From Moraxella caviae (lineage in GTDB: Bacteria; Pseudomonadota; Gammaproteobacteria; Pseudomonadales; Moraxellaceae), in the NCBI RefSeq assembly GCF_002014985.1, contig NZ_MUXU01000045.1, positions 1 to 31,452 of the forward strand: 31,452 nt of DNA, given 5' to 3'. Under the pieces are notes generated by a model. That model did not search any database. It was given only the letters and a program-made list of their open reading frames with translations, and was not told the DNA's origin. A program made the position numbers and the translations under genes. Of the stretch, positions 7,192 through 16,443 are shown in pieces. How positions within the stretch are numbered: position 1 is the first letter of the stretch; each line of letters starts with the position of its first letter.

Positions 7192-8721
7192 ATGAGCGAC
7201 ATCAAACAATGCCCATTTCATAATCTTACTATGAATAACGGCGCGCCTGTCGTGGACAACCAAAACTCTATGACCGCAGGCGCACGCGGCCCACTACTAG
7301 CCCAAGATTTGTGGCTGAACGAAAAATTGGCTAACTTTGCTCGTGAAGTAATTCCTGAGCGCCGTATGCACGCCAAAGGTTCTGGCGCATTCGGTACTTT
7401 CACCGTAACGAACGACATCACCAAATACACTCGTGCAGCGATTTTTAGCCAAGTTGGCAAAAAAACCGAAATGTTCGCACGTTTCACCACCGTAGCAGGT
7501 GAGCGCGGCGCAGCAGACGCTGAGCGTGATATTCGTGGTTTTGCGCTAAAATTCTACACCGAAGAAGGCAACTGGGACATGGTTGGTAACAACACGCCAG
7601 TATTCTTCCTGCGCGACCCACGCAAATTCCCAGACCTAAACAAAGCTGTAAAACGCGACCCACGCACCAATATGCGCAGCGCAACCAACAACTGGGATTT
7701 CTGGACTTTGCTGCCAGAAGCACTACACCAAGTTACCATCGTGATGAGCGACCGTGGTATTCCAGCCAGCTATCGCCACATGCACGGTTTTGGTAGCCAC
7801 ACTTACAGCTTCATCAACGCCAACAACGAGCGTTTCTGGGTGAAATTCCATTTCCGCACTCAGCAAGGCATCAAAAACCTAACCAACGCTGAAGCAGAAA
7901 AAATCATCGGTCAAGACCGTGAAAGCCATCAAAAAGACTTGTACGAAGCCATCGAACGTGGCGATTTCCCAAAATGGAAAATGTATGTACAAATCATGCC
8001 AGAAGCAGACGCTGAAAAAGTGCCTTACCACCCATTTGACTTGACCAAAGTATGGCCAAAAGGCGACTATCCGCTGATTGAAGTGGGCGAGTTTGAACTG
8101 AACAAAAACCCAGAAAACTTCTTCATGGACGTTGAGCAATCTGCTTTTGCACCAAGCAACCTAGTACCGGGCATCAGCGTATCGCCTGACCGTATGCTAC
8201 AGGCTCGCTTGTTCAACTACGCAGACGCACAACGCTACCGCCTAGGCGTAAACCTGCACCAAATCCCTGTGAACGCACCACGCTGCCCAGTGTCTAGCAA
8301 CCACAGAGACGGTCAAGGCCGCACCGATGGCAACTACGGCAGTGCGCTACACTACGAGCCAAACAGCTTCGGCTACTGGCAAGAACAACCACAATACGCA
8401 GAGCCACCACTAAAAATCTCTGGCGATGCGGCATTCTGGGATTATCGTGAAAACGACAGCGACTACTTCAGCCAGCCACGCGCTTTGTTTGAACTGATGA
8501 ACGACGCAGAAAAACAAGCCTTGTTTGAAAACACCGCTGCTGCGATGGGCGATGCACCTGATTTCATCAAATATCGCCACATCAGAAACTGCCACGCTTG
8601 CCACGAAGCATACGGCGCAGGCGTTGCTAAAGCACTTGGCTTGACCGTTGCTGACGCAATCAGTGCTTATGAAACTGACCCTGCTAAGCACCTAAAAAGC
8701 TGCCTAGCGCCAAAAGCTTAA
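7192..8721 (+). CDS. katA: Monofunctional haem catalase
   Basis: Small-subunit haem catalase of 509 residues that turns hydrogen peroxide into water and oxygen in the cytoplasm. Distal His60 (RRMHAKG), distal Asn (VGNNTP, residues 131-136) and proximal haem-ligand Tyr343 ([14 protein letters not shown], with its Arg) are all present, as is the [15 protein letters not shown] segment. The C-terminal ~90 residues include a CHAC pair and lack the flavodoxin-like extension of large catalases. AAGGAG lies seven bases before the ATG, and codon choice looks strongly biased compared with neighbours (AAC, GGT, CGT), which suggests high expression. The divergent iscX and the nearby yaaA give a loose iron/peroxide context. 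Confidence 0.97.
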   Translation: MSDIKQCPFHNLTMNNGAPVVDNQNSMTAGARGPLLAQDLWLNEKLANFAREVIPERRMHAKGSGAFGTFTVTNDITKYTRAAIFSQVGKKTEMFARFTTVAGERGAADAERDIRGFALKFYTEEGNWDMVGNNTPVFFLRDPRKFPDLNKAVKRDPRTNMRSATNNWDFWTLLPEALHQVTIVMSDRGIPASYRHMHGFGSHTYSFINANNERFWVKFHFRTQQGIKNLTNAEAEKIIGQDRESHQKDLYEAIERGDFPKWKMYVQIMPEADAEKVPYHPFDLTKVWPKGDYPLIEVGEFELNKNPENFFMDVEQSAFAPSNLVPGISVSPDRMLQARLFNYADAQRYRLGVNLHQIPVNAPRCPVSSNHRDGQGRTDGNYGSALHYEPNSFGYWQEQPQYAEPPLKISGDAAFWDYRENDSDYFSQPRALFELMNDAEKQALFENTAAAMGDAPDFIKYRHIRNCHACHEAYGAGVAKALGLTVADAISAYETDPAKHLKSCLAPKA

Positions 8722-8792
8722 TTTGATGGCTTAAGTTTAAACCTCGGTTTAAAAACTTCGGTTGACAAACTTAGTCTAAAATTCAAGCAAAT

Positions 8793-8820
8793 AAAAACGC
8801 AGATTTCGGTCTGCGTTTTT
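8793..8820. terminator. Terminator of katA
   Basis: AAAAACGCAGA and TCTGCGTTTTT pair perfectly over a six-base loop, followed by further T residues, 71 bases after the katA stop. Confidence 0.92.
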
Positions 8821-8862
8821 TGTTTTTAAAGCCATTTGAAATACCAAGCGTGATAAAAAAGT

Positions 8863-8963
8863 TGGGTTACACTTCGCTAACCCACAGCCATCTTACCATG
8901 CAATTTACACATCAGAATAAATGACGATAAGTAAGTTGGGCTCAGCCAAGCGAAAACCCAACC
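8863..8963. repeat. Two TTGGG-type hairpin repeats
   Basis: Within the 303-base space between katA and the next gene are two related hairpins. The first is TGGGTTA (8863-8869) with TAACCCA (8878-8884); the second is GTTGGG (8935-8940) with CCCAAC (8957-8962). Both begin AAGTTGGG and contain a CG-rich loop (TTCGC and AAGCG). They look like short dispersed intergenic repeats of the REP/mini-inverted-repeat kind. The rest of the space contains nothing I recognise. Confidence 0.5.
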
Positions 8964-9024
8964 AATGCGAAACGCTGATATAAATACACTAAATTGCACT
9001 TATACCAACCCATCAAATTTGCAC

Positions 9025-10182
9025 TCACCACCCATTTTCAAAAAACTGCGCCAGATATTCGTCAGGTAAATTTTGCAAGGTATAACGCCATTTTGGATTT
9101 TTATCCTTGTCAATGAGCAGCGCACGCACGCCTTCTTTAAAATCGCCACGCACCACGCACTGTGTCGCCACACATTCTTCCATCTTGAAAATTTCACTCA
9201 AAGCCACGCCCTTTTTCGTGGTGCGCAGCGCATGAAAAATTCGCCACGTCAGCGCCTTGGTGGTGGCAGAGCCTTGTCTGTAGCTGTCAATCGCCGCTTT
9301 AATCCACGCATCATCGCCTGTGTAATTTTGCAAAGCACTGTCCACCGCCAACAAATCACCTGCGTTCATTAGGCGGTTAATTTCATCAAGCGCAGACAGC
9401 ACTTGACTTGGCGGATAAGCACGGTGATATTGCTGCAAAACCTTGCTCACCAGTGCGTGCGCATCGTTTTTTGTCGCTTGCCAATCCGCCTGACACAGCG
9501 TCGCCAGCAGCGCATCAAAATCATCATGCGCACAAAATGCGTCCGCCAAGCCCAAATGCAAAGCGTCCGCACCCGTAAAACGTGCGCCCGTCAAACCCAA
9601 AAACAGCCCCACCTTGCCCAGCATATGATTTAAAAAATACGAACCGCCAGCGTCAGGAAACAACCCAATACTCACTTCAGGCATCGCCATCAGCGTACTG
9701 TTAGTAACCACCTTATGACTGGACGCCGCCAAAAGCCCCAAGCCGCCGCCCATCACCACGCCATTACCCCACGCCACAATCGGCTTAGGATAGGTGTGCA
9801 TGGCATACATCGTGCCGTATTCATGGATAAAAAATTCTTTGGCAAGCTGAATTTTCTCGGCAAGTAAGCCGTCCTTATCAGCAGACGCCAAATCCTGCTC
9901 ATCAATGCCGTGCGCGTGCAGTGATTTAATGTCCCCGCCTGCACAAAACGCCCGCTCGCCACTGCCTGTCAAAAGCACCATCACCACGTCATCATCTGCC
10001 GCCCACGCATCAAACAGCACACGCATGGTGCGCACCATTTCTAGGTTTTGGGCGTTTAGTAGCTTGGGATTATTTAAAGTCAGATGGGCGATTTTATGTC
10101 CGCTTGCGGTGGCGATGAGCGTGCTTTGGATAAATTCGCTTTGGCTTGGTGTGCTTGAAAGATTGGTATTTGGTGTTGTCAT
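9025..10182 (-). CDS. Enoyl-CoA hydratase/isomerase family protein, 3-hydroxyisobutyryl-CoA hydrolase-like
   Basis: 385-residue crotonase-fold protein of the HIBCH branch, which cleaves 3-hydroxyisobutyryl-CoA in valine breakdown. FCAGGDIKSLH (79-89) and GNGVVMGGGLGL (139-150) form the oxyanion hole, and MPEVSIGLFPDAGGSYFL (167-184) carries Glu169 and Asp177, the HIBCH catalytic pair. The C-terminal 140 residues, absent from simple enoyl-CoA hydratases, match the ECH_2 extension. I chose the ATG at 10182, preceded by AAGGA; a frame open to 10359 would put the yaaA promoter inside the gene. No other valine pathway genes are adjacent, so an enoyl-CoA hydratase role with another acyl-CoA cannot be excluded. 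Confidence 0.83.
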   Translation of the reverse strand: MTTPNTNLSSTPSQSEFIQSTLIATASGHKIAHLTLNNPKLLNAQNLEMVRTMRVLFDAWAADDDVVMVLLTGSGERAFCAGGDIKSLHAHGIDEQDLASADKDGLLAEKIQLAKEFFIHEYGTMYAMHTYPKPIVAWGNGVVMGGGLGLLAASSHKVVTNSTLMAMPEVSIGLFPDAGGSYFLNHMLGKVGLFLGLTGARFTGADALHLGLADAFCAHDDFDALLATLCQADWQATKNDAHALVSKVLQQYHRAYPPSQVLSALDEINRLMNAGDLLAVDSALQNYTGDDAWIKAAIDSYRQGSATTKALTWRIFHALRTTKKGVALSEIFKMEECVATQCVVRGDFKEGVRALLIDKDKNPKWRYTLQNLPDEYLAQFFENGW

Positions 10183-10291
10183 GGCAAATCCTTTTTTGGC
10201 TATTGATTGGTTGGTTGATTTATTGACTACGTTTTGATTATACAAAACTGCCCACAAAAAACCAACCACCCAAAACAATTTTCGCCCAGCC

Positions 10292-10312
10292 ATCGCCAAT
10301 CGCCAATCGCCA
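10292..10312. repeat. Three tandem ATCGCCA heptamers
   Basis: Three perfect copies of ATCGCCA lie in the space between the HIBCH-like gene and yaaA. They are upstream of the likely yaaA promoter and could vary in number by slippage. No function is known. Confidence 0.6.
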
Positions 10313-10351
10313 ACTTTAATTTTGCCAAATCCAGCCTTTATTTTCCGTAAT

Positions 10352-10380
10352 TTTACCAAAGCCGCATTTTGCTTTATAAT
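10352..10380 (+). promoter_or_regulatory. Sigma-70 promoter of yaaA
   Basis: TTTACC (10352-10357), a 17-base spacer, and a perfect TATAAT (10375-10380). Transcription would start near 10387, about 27 bases before the ATG at 10414, and this supports that ATG over an in-frame one at 10369. Confidence 0.75.
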
Positions 10381-10413
10381 GGGCTTATCTTTTTAATCAT
10401 TGACGGATTGCGT

Positions 10414-11199
10414 ATGTATTTTTTATTATCGCCTGCCAAAAACTTAGACGAAAAAACACCCCTGCCACCAGCGGCTGCCACGCTTGAATTTAGCCAGCCT
10501 GCGCTGATTGAGCACGCCGCCACACTCATGCAAACGCTCAAAAAAGCAGACGTGATTGACCTACAAGAACTCATGCACGTTTCGGCAAAAATTGCCGAGC
10601 TGAATGTCGCGCGCAATGCTGCGTGGAGCTATCCTTTTGATGACAATGCCAAGCCAGCCGCCTATTTATTTGATGGCGATGTCTACACAGGGCTTGACGC
10701 TTATCAGCTTGATGGCGATGAAATGCGCTATCTGAACACGCATCTTGGGATTTTGTCAGGGCTTTATGGCTTGCTGCGTCCTTTGGATATGATGTTGCCG
10801 TACCGCTTGGAAATGGGTACGAAATTTAAAACGCCACAAGCGGACGATTTGTACCAATATTGGGGCAGCACCATCACCGATTTAATCAACGAACGCATGG
10901 CGCAAAATGGCGCAGACACGCTGGTTAATCTAGCGTCCAACGAATATTATGGCGCGGTGCAGCCCAAAAACATCAAGGCACGTATCATCACGCCACGTTT
11001 TGAAGATTGTAAAAACGGCAAATATAAAGTCATCAGTTTTTATGCCAAAAAAGCGCGCGGCATGATGGTGAATTTTGCTGCCAAAGCCCAACTGGAAAGC
11101 CCTGAAGGCTTAAAAGAGTTCAACACGGACGGTTATTATTTTGCCAGCGATGTCAGCGATGATAAAACGTGGGTGTTCCGCCGCGAAGAATTGGTATGA
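10414..11199 (+). CDS. yaaA: Peroxide stress protein YaaA
   Basis: 261-residue member of the YaaA/DUF328 family. In E. coli, YaaA is induced by OxyR and limits free iron and Fenton damage during peroxide stress; a DNA-binding fold has been described for the family. The N-terminal MYFLLSPAKNLD, FDGDVYTGLDA, LSGLYGLLRPLDMMLPYRLEMGTKF, NLASNEYY and ISFYAKKARGMMVNF blocks match the E. coli protein closely over its full length. The start follows from the family N-terminus and from the promoter ending near 10387. Its closeness to katA and iscX gives a shared iron/peroxide theme, but it is separately transcribed. Confidence 0.95.
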   Translation: MYFLLSPAKNLDEKTPLPPAAATLEFSQPALIEHAATLMQTLKKADVIDLQELMHVSAKIAELNVARNAAWSYPFDDNAKPAAYLFDGDVYTGLDAYQLDGDEMRYLNTHLGILSGLYGLLRPLDMMLPYRLEMGTKFKTPQADDLYQYWGSTITDLINERMAQNGADTLVNLASNEYYGAVQPKNIKARIITPRFEDCKNGKYKVISFYAKKARGMMVNFAAKAQLESPEGLKEFNTDGYYFASDVSDDKTWVFRREELV

Positions 11200-11221
11200 A
11201 ATTAAGGTGAAATAAATTAGT

Positions 11222-11299
11222 GAGATGAAATTGGCGAAACGAAATTAATGAGATGAAATTGGCGAAACGAAATTAATGAGATAAAATTGGTGCGATGAG
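11222..11299. repeat. 28-base tandem repeat made of two 14-base halves
   Basis: Unit GAGATGAAATTGGCGAAACG followed by AAATTAAT: copy one is 11222-11249, copy two 11250-11277 (identical), and a degenerate partial copy is 11278-11299. Each unit splits into two related 14-base halves sharing GAnnnGAAATT. Degenerate forms of the half-unit (GTGAAATAAATTAGT) start already at about 11208, right after the yaaA stop. Confidence 0.8.
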
Positions 11300-11397
11300 C
11301 TGGCATGGCAAATAGACAAACTTGCCATTCATCAAACCAAACTCAATCGCATCAAATCTAGCCGTCCAAATCCAATTACGCAAACCAAACCCATAAA

Positions 11398-11430
11398 AAA
11401 ACGCCTTGCACCGATGATACAAGGCGTTTT
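11398..11430. terminator. Bidirectional terminator between yaaA and pta
   Basis: AAAACGCCTTG (11398-11408) and CAAGGCGTTTT (11420-11430) pair perfectly. Convergent genes flank it and both sides have A/T tracts. Confidence 0.88.
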
Positions 11431-11448
11431 ACGTTTGGTTCTAAACCA

Positions 11449-12834
11449 TCACACCGCTTGAATGGCGGTCAAAGCGATGGTAAAGACGATGTCATCAACC
11501 AAGCAGCCACGAGACAAGTCGTTCACAGGCTTGTTCAAACCTTGCAGCATTGGACCCACGCTTACCACGTTGGCGTTACGCTGTACTGCTTTATAAGTGG
11601 TGTTGCCCGTGTTCAAATCAGGGAAAATGAACACATTAGCCTCGCCTGCCACCGCTGAATTTGGCGCTTTTGATTTGCCTACGCTTGGCACGCTGGCTGC
11701 GTCAAATTGCAATGGGCCATCAACCGCCAATGCTGGCGCTTTTTGGCGTACGATTTCCACCGCTTCTTTCACCAAATCCACGTCAGGGCCTGCGCCTGAG
11801 TTGATGGTTGAGTAGCTAATCATCGCCACTTTTGGCTCAATGCCAAAGGCGCGCGCTGATTCTGCCGACTGAATGGCGATTTCGGCAAGCTGCTCGGCAG
11901 TTGGGTTTGGATTCACTGCACAGTCGCCATACACCACCACTTGCTCTGGCAAAAGCATAAAGAATACGCTTGACACCAAAGAATACTGCGGCGCAGTCTT
12001 AATCAACTGAAACGCTGGGCGAATGGTGTCTGCCGTGGTGTGTACCGCACCTGATACCAAGCCGTCCACATCACCAACGTGTAACATCATCGTGCCAAGC
12101 ACCACCGTATCTTCTAGGGCAGCGCGCGCACCTGCTTCATCAATCTTGCCTTTGCGGCGCTCCACCATCGGCGCAACGTACTTATCCGCCACCGAACTTG
12201 GCTTGATGATTTCGATGTCGCTTGGCAACGCCACGCCGCGCGCCTTGGCAACTGCAGCAATCTTATCTGGATCGCCAAGCAATACGCACTGTGCGACACC
12301 ACGGCTTTGGCAAATCGCCGCCGCTTCAACGGTGCGTGGCTCATCACCTTCAGGCAATACGATGCGTTTTTTGGCGGCTTTGGCTTTTTGTACCAGCGCA
12401 TGACGAAATGCCGATGGCGACAGCTTGCTTGGGCGGTCGTTGGCTTTTAAAAGTGCAGCGGCAGCTTCAGCGGTTGCGGCTTGACCCACCACACGCTCGC
12501 CAAATACTTGCTTGGCGATGGCAAGTAGCGCATCATCGCCCGCAGCGTGTACCAGCACCACGTCAGCGTCTAGGGCGTGCGCTAGGTTTAAATTCACCTT
12601 GTCAGCATAGCTGTGCGCTAGGCTTACGCCTTTTACCACCTTGATGGCTTGGCTGCTTTCGCTGTTTTTGGCGAAAACCACTTCCAGCAAATCGTCCAAG
12701 TTGTCATTGGCAAGCGCGGTTTCAAAAGCCGCTTGACCCAGCACATCAAATGGCGCAAACACCGCATCGCTGGCTGCCACCACACCGTCAAAATCCGCCT
12801 GCGCACTGACAGGCACAAATAAAATCGTTGTCAT
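11449..12834 (-). CDS. pta: Phosphate acetyltransferase, short form
   Basis: Transfers the acetyl group between acetyl-CoA and phosphate; with AckA it makes acetate and ATP or runs in reverse. Residues about 137-458 are a complete PTA_PTB catalytic domain: [99 protein letters not shown]. The E. coli enzyme has 714 residues with a P-loop (CobB-like) domain and a DRTGG domain in front. Here only about 135 residues precede the catalytic domain, with no P-loop Gly/Lys motif, so the regulatory part is largely reduced. AAGGA lies before the ATG. The gene follows ackA with 77 bases between. Confidence 0.94.
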   Translation of the reverse strand: MTTILFVPVSAQADFDGVVAASDAVFAPFDVLGQAAFETALANDNLDDLLEVVFAKNSESSQAIKVVKGVSLAHSYADKVNLNLAHALDADVVLVHAAGDDALLAIAKQVFGERVVGQAATAEAAAALLKANDRPSKLSPSAFRHALVQKAKAAKKRIVLPEGDEPRTVEAAAICQSRGVAQCVLLGDPDKIAAVAKARGVALPSDIEIIKPSSVADKYVAPMVERRKGKIDEAGARAALEDTVVLGTMMLHVGDVDGLVSGAVHTTADTIRPAFQLIKTAPQYSLVSSVFFMLLPEQVVVYGDCAVNPNPTAEQLAEIAIQSAESARAFGIEPKVAMISYSTINSGAGPDVDLVKEAVEIVRQKAPALAVDGPLQFDAASVPSVGKSKAPNSAVAGEANVFIFPDLNTGNTTYKAVQRNANVVSVGPMLQGLNKPVNDLSRGCLVDDIVFTIALTAIQAV

Positions 12835-12870
12835 AAATTATCCTTGAAATTAGCAAAGCGCTAAATCAGC

Positions 12871-12897
12871 AAACCGTTTGTATCACACAAACGGTTT
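12871..12897. terminator. Hairpin between ackA and pta
   Basis: AAACCGTTTGT (12871-12881) and ACAAACGGTTT (12887-12897) form a perfect stem over a five-base loop. The T run that follows is on the plus strand; on the minus strand, where ackA and pta are read, only TTT follows. It may thus weaken rather than stop read-through into pta. Confidence 0.6.
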
Positions 12898-12911
12898 TTT
12901 AAAAAAGTAAA

Positions 12912-14099
12912 TTACAGACCCAATACCGCGCGAGATTCGCTGGCGATTTGGAATTCTTCGTCTGTTGGGATTACCCACAGCTCAATCGCTGAATCTTCGG
13001 CGTGGAAGCTGCCTTCTGCGCCACGGAACAGCTCAGCGTTCTTGGCGGTGTCGGCTTTTGCGCCTAGGTGTTTTAGGTGCGCCACAATCTTAGCACGCAT
13101 GTCTGCGCCATTTTCGCCCACGCCACCTGTAAAGGCGATACCTGTCAATGCTGGCAAACCAGCGGTCAAGCCAAGCAAGCATTTGGCGGTGCGATAGGCA
13201 AACATTTCTAGCGCCAAAATTGCATCCACATTGCCTTCACGCTCGGCTTGCTCTAGTAGGCGCATATCGTTTGATACGCCTGACACGCCCAAAAGACCGC
13301 TCTTTTTGTTCAATAGCGTGTCAATCTCTTCAATAGACAGACCCAGCGTGCGGTGAATGTGCAGATGGAAACTTGGGTCAATATCACCTGAACGTGTACC
13401 CATCATCAAGCCTTCTAGTGGCGTGATACCCATGCTGGTGTCTTGGCTTTTGCCGTTATACACTGCGGTGGCTGAGCAGCCGTTGCCAAGGTGCGCCACA
13501 AGCCAGCCTTGCTCGCCTGCTTTTGCACTTAGCGTGGCAGCACGGTTTGACACATAAGCGTGCGATGTACCGTGGAAGCCATAGCGGCGGATTTGGTGCT
13601 CAGTGTATAGCTCTTTTGGTACAGCGTAGCGATAAGCGTGCGCTGGCATGGTTTGATGGAATGCGGTGTCAAAAATCGCCACTTGCGGCAAATCAGGATA
13701 GATGGCGTTAATCGCCTTGATGCCTGCTGCGTTGGCTGGGTTGTGAAGTGGTGCTAGACTTGCCAGCTCTTCGATGGTTGCCAGCACTTCTGGCGTGATG
13801 ATGGTCGCTGATTTGAATTTATCGCCGCCATGCACCACACGATGACCCACCGCCACAGGCTTATGCTCAGCAATCAGCTCACCCAAGATGATTTGCAAGG
13901 CTTCAGCGTGCGCACCAGAATTTGGGATATTGATTTCTACTTTTGAACCGTCAAGGTTTTTATGCTTGATGCGTGCGTCGCTGTTGCCCAGCGCTTCTGC
14001 CAAGCCTTCAATGCGCTGCTCGCCGTCCTCGCTGATCAGCGCATATTTGATAGACGATGAACCACAGTTTAACACTAAAGTTGGATTCACTAATGACAT
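12912..14099 (-). CDS. ackA: Acetate kinase
   Basis: 395-residue ASKHA-fold enzyme that interconverts acetate plus ATP and acetyl phosphate. Motifs are LVLNCGSSSIKY (8-19), GHRVVHGG (85-92, Arg87), FDTAFH with Asp144, RRYGFHGTSHAYVS, LGNGCSATAV, GITPLEGLMMGTRSGDIDP, FTGGVGEN and the C-terminal DEEFQIASES. All residues expected at the active site are present. The ATG at 14099 has AAGGA nine bases before it; an in-frame ATG ten codons earlier adds residues not seen in the family. It probably shares a message with pta, and acetyl phosphate made by the pair can also feed response regulators. Confidence 0.97.
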   Translation of the reverse strand: MSLVNPTLVLNCGSSSIKYALISEDGEQRIEGLAEALGNSDARIKHKNLDGSKVEINIPNSGAHAEALQIILGELIAEHKPVAVGHRVVHGGDKFKSATIITPEVLATIEELASLAPLHNPANAAGIKAINAIYPDLPQVAIFDTAFHQTMPAHAYRYAVPKELYTEHQIRRYGFHGTSHAYVSNRAATLSAKAGEQGWLVAHLGNGCSATAVYNGKSQDTSMGITPLEGLMMGTRSGDIDPSFHLHIHRTLGLSIEEIDTLLNKKSGLLGVSGVSNDMRLLEQAEREGNVDAILALEMFAYRTAKCLLGLTAGLPALTGIAFTGGVGENGADMRAKIVAHLKHLGAKADTAKNAELFRGAEGSFHAEDSAIELWVIPTDEEFQIASESRAVLGL

Positions 14100-14486
14100 A
14101 TTGTGTCTTCCTTTGGAATTTGATAACAAACTTTTGGCGCATAAACCTGCGCTGCATAAATAAACAGCACGAGCGCACCAAACCGCACGAACCGACGTGC
14201 GTTCTTGCCATTATAACACAGTTTTTATGGCAATTTTAAGGCATAAAATGCGTGAAAAATTTGAATTTTGCCCAAGTTGGTAATTTTTACTTTACACACC
14301 TTGTAAAAACGGCTATGATTTTGGGTTTTAGCGGTATTTACCATCGCCAAAATCATGTGCCAGCCTTGTTTTTGCGCCATTTCAAGCCGCCAAGATTTCA
14401 TCACCAACACCAAAAGCCAATGCTTGATAAAGTTAACATTTAAAAAGCCACTATTTAAAAAGCCACCATTAAAAAAATCAATCATC
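14100..14486. other. Divergent ackA-lptM intergenic region
   Basis: No gene is supported in this 387-base space. A long open frame on the minus strand (14225-14689) overlaps lptM and looks like a shadow. The plus-strand promoter at 14291-14319 would give lptM a leader of about 160 bases. A short direct repeat, TAAAAAGCCAC followed by T/C-AT, occurs twice at about 14440-14470. I see no lysine riboswitch. Confidence 0.5.
14291..14319 (+). promoter_or_regulatory. Sigma-70 promoter upstream of lptM-lysA
   Basis: TTTACA (14291-14296), 17 bases, TATGAT (14314-14319). The -35 hexamer is also the left arm of an inverted repeat TTTACA-N5-TGTAAA (14291-14307). Confidence 0.7.
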
Positions 14487-14732
14487 ATGAAAAAATTCAG
14501 CCCAGCCGTTATTTTGCCGACCATCGCTCTGTCAGCCATCGCCCTACTCACCGCCTGCGGACAAAAAGGCGCGCTGTATCTGCCAGCCAAAGACGCTGCG
14601 AAAAACGTTGCGCCTGCCGTTTCACACTCAAAAAATTTGGATAACGCCAGCGATTTGGGCAATGCGGACAGCTTGGCAAACCCAGACATGGAAAACTTGG
14701 AAAACCAAAACGACGCCGCACAAGCATTTTAA
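14487..14732 (+). CDS. lptM: LptM (YifL)-like small lipoprotein
   Basis: 81-residue lipoprotein precursor. The signal peptide ends in the lipobox LTAC, with Cys24 as the lipidated residue, directly followed by GQKGALYLP, the short conserved motif of LptM/YifL (GLKGPLYFP in E. coli). E. coli LptM helps the LptDE translocon fold and form its disulfides. The remaining 45 residues are polar, Asn/Asp/Ala-rich and probably disordered. I chose the ATG at 14487 because it gives a normal signal peptide. The gene precedes lysA, as in Pseudomonas and relatives, where the order lptM-lysA-dapF is conserved. Confidence 0.88.
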   Translation: MKKFSPAVILPTIALSAIALLTACGQKGALYLPAKDAAKNVAPAVSHSKNLDNASDLGNADSLANPDMENLENQNDAAQAF

Positions 14733-14822
14733 ATTTTAAAACCAAATCGCACTTTATTTGGTTTATTTGTAAGTTTTATAAATTTAATTTTATAAATCAA
14801 TTTCACAACCAACGGACACACC

Positions 14823-16154
14823 ATGACTTCTTTTAAGCCTGCCAGCCGCCTTATTGATGGTGCGCTGCACATTAATTCTACTGCCTTGATTGACGCTTTG
14901 CCGCATTTGACTTATCAAGATGACGTGCTACACATCGATGGCGTGAGCGCCCAAGAATTGCGCGCGCAGTACGGCACGCCGCTGTATGTGTACAGCCAAA
15001 ACGCCCTTTTGGACAATTATCACGCCTATGTGTCGGCATTTTCTGCGCTCAAAGACGTGCAAGTCTGCTATGCCGTCAAGGCAAATTCCAATCTTGCCGT
15101 GCTGTCTGCGCTTGCCAAAGCTGGCTCTGGCTTTGACATCGTATCGGTGGGCGAACTTGCGCGCGTGATTAAGGCGGGTGGCGATGCGACAAAAACCGTA
15201 TATTCTGGCGTGGGTAAAACCGCCCAAGACATCAAAACTGCCCTTGACGCTGGCATTGGCTGCTTTAATGTGGAAGCGGTGAGCGAGCTGGATTTGATTA
15301 ACGATGTGGCGGCTGCGCTGAACAAAAAAGCACGCATCGCCCTGCGCATCAATCCTGACGTGGACGCAAAAACGCACCCTTACATTTCCACAGGCATGAA
15401 GGATAACAAATTTGGCATTGCTCACGATGAAGCCATCGCCGCCTATCAGCACGCCAGCACCTTGGCGCACCTTGAAATCGTTGGCATAGACTGCCACATC
15501 GGCTCACAGCTCACCGAAGTGCAGCCCTTCGTGGACGCACTTAACAAGCTGATTGAGCTGATTGATACGCTGGCAAACTTGGGCATTACGCTAAAACACG
15601 TTGATTTGGGCGGCGGCTTGGGCGTGCGCTACATTGACGAAAATCCTGCCAGCGTGCGTGAATTTGCCGATGCGCTACTGCCAAAATTGCAAGATTTGCA
15701 AGCACGTTATGGGCTAGGTCTACACCTAGAGCCGGGGCGTAACATTGCCGCCAACGCAGGCGTGCTACTCACCAGCGTGGACGTGCTAAAACCGACCGCG
15801 CATAAAAATTTCGCCATCGTAGATGCGTCCATGAGCGAGCTTTTACGCCCTGCTTTGTACGAATCTGTCATGGCAATCGTGCCTGCCAAACTTGATAACA
15901 ATGCACCAACCAAAGCGTGGGACGTGGTCGGCTCAGTGTGTGAATCAAGCGATTTTCTGGGCAAAGAACGCCTGCTGTCCGTGGCGGTGGGCGATTTGCT
16001 GGCGGTAACTGGCGCAGGTGCGTATGGCTTTAGCATGGCAAGCAACTACAACTCACGCCAGCGCCCTGCCGAAGTAATGACGGCAAACGGCACACACCGC
16101 CAAATCCGTGCTAGAGAAACGCTGGAAGATTTATGGCGTGGCGAAAGCGTGTAA
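14823..16154 (+). CDS. lysA: Diaminopimelate decarboxylase
   Basis: PLP-dependent fold-III enzyme that decarboxylates meso-diaminopimelate to L-lysine, the last step of lysine synthesis. Lys86 (CYAVKANSN) should hold PLP. HIGSQL (225-230), LGGGLGVRY (262-270) and EPGRN (303-307) bind the cofactor phosphate, and CESSDF with Cys373 supplies the second-subunit active-site residue. At 443 residues it has a 25-30 residue N-terminal extension compared with compact homologues. It lies 90 bases after lptM, and a strong terminator follows, so dapF is probably not on the same full-length message. Confidence 0.97.
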   Translation: MTSFKPASRLIDGALHINSTALIDALPHLTYQDDVLHIDGVSAQELRAQYGTPLYVYSQNALLDNYHAYVSAFSALKDVQVCYAVKANSNLAVLSALAKAGSGFDIVSVGELARVIKAGGDATKTVYSGVGKTAQDIKTALDAGIGCFNVEAVSELDLINDVAAALNKKARIALRINPDVDAKTHPYISTGMKDNKFGIAHDEAIAAYQHASTLAHLEIVGIDCHIGSQLTEVQPFVDALNKLIELIDTLANLGITLKHVDLGGGLGVRYIDENPASVREFADALLPKLQDLQARYGLGLHLEPGRNIAANAGVLLTSVDVLKPTAHKNFAIVDASMSELLRPALYESVMAIVPAKLDNNAPTKAWDVVGSVCESSDFLGKERLLSVAVGDLLAVTGAGAYGFSMASNYNSRQRPAEVMTANGTHRQIRARETLEDLWRGESV

Positions 16155-16167
16155 TCGCCCCGCAAAT

Positions 16168-16198
16168 AAAAACGCAAACTGCGATGGTTTGCGTTTTT
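16168..16198. terminator. Terminator of lysA
   Basis: AAAAACGCAAAC (16168-16179) and GTTTGCGTTTTT (16187-16198) pair over a seven-base loop, with more T residues after. It separates lysA from dapF. Confidence 0.92.
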
Positions 16199-16443
16199 TA
16201 TTGCAAGACTAATATAATCGCAATGATAAGTACGGCTTTGTGCTAATCGCAAAAAACCACCCACCATTCCCCAAATCAAAACAACGATATTTTTAATCCA
16301 CCTAGCCAATCGCCACACAACATGATAAGATAGGCGTACATCGTCAGCGGTTTGATGGATGTAAAACTGCTGGCAATTTATCATCTAAATCATCGTTTAA
16401 ATTTAGCACTCAAAGCAAAAACTAGAAAAATTAAGGAACGACC

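Noticed and set aside
10183..10359. N-terminal extension of the HIBCH-like gene (start at 10359)
   Set aside because: It would cover the yaaA promoter and add 59 residues with no family match; the ATG at 10182 has a good ribosome binding site.
12871..12897. Hairpin between ackA and pta as a full terminator separating the two genes
   Set aside because: On the transcribed strand the T tract is too short. Read-through into pta is likely, so ackA and pta are treated as a probable operon.
14225..14689. Open frame of 154 codons on the minus strand, overlapping lptM
   Set aside because: lptM on the plus strand has a clear signal peptide, lipobox and conserved motif. The minus-strand frame has no recognisable feature and seems to be a shadow.
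14928..15497. Open frame of 189 codons on the minus strand inside lysA
   Set aside because: Antisense to conserved LysA motifs, with no family resemblance of its own.
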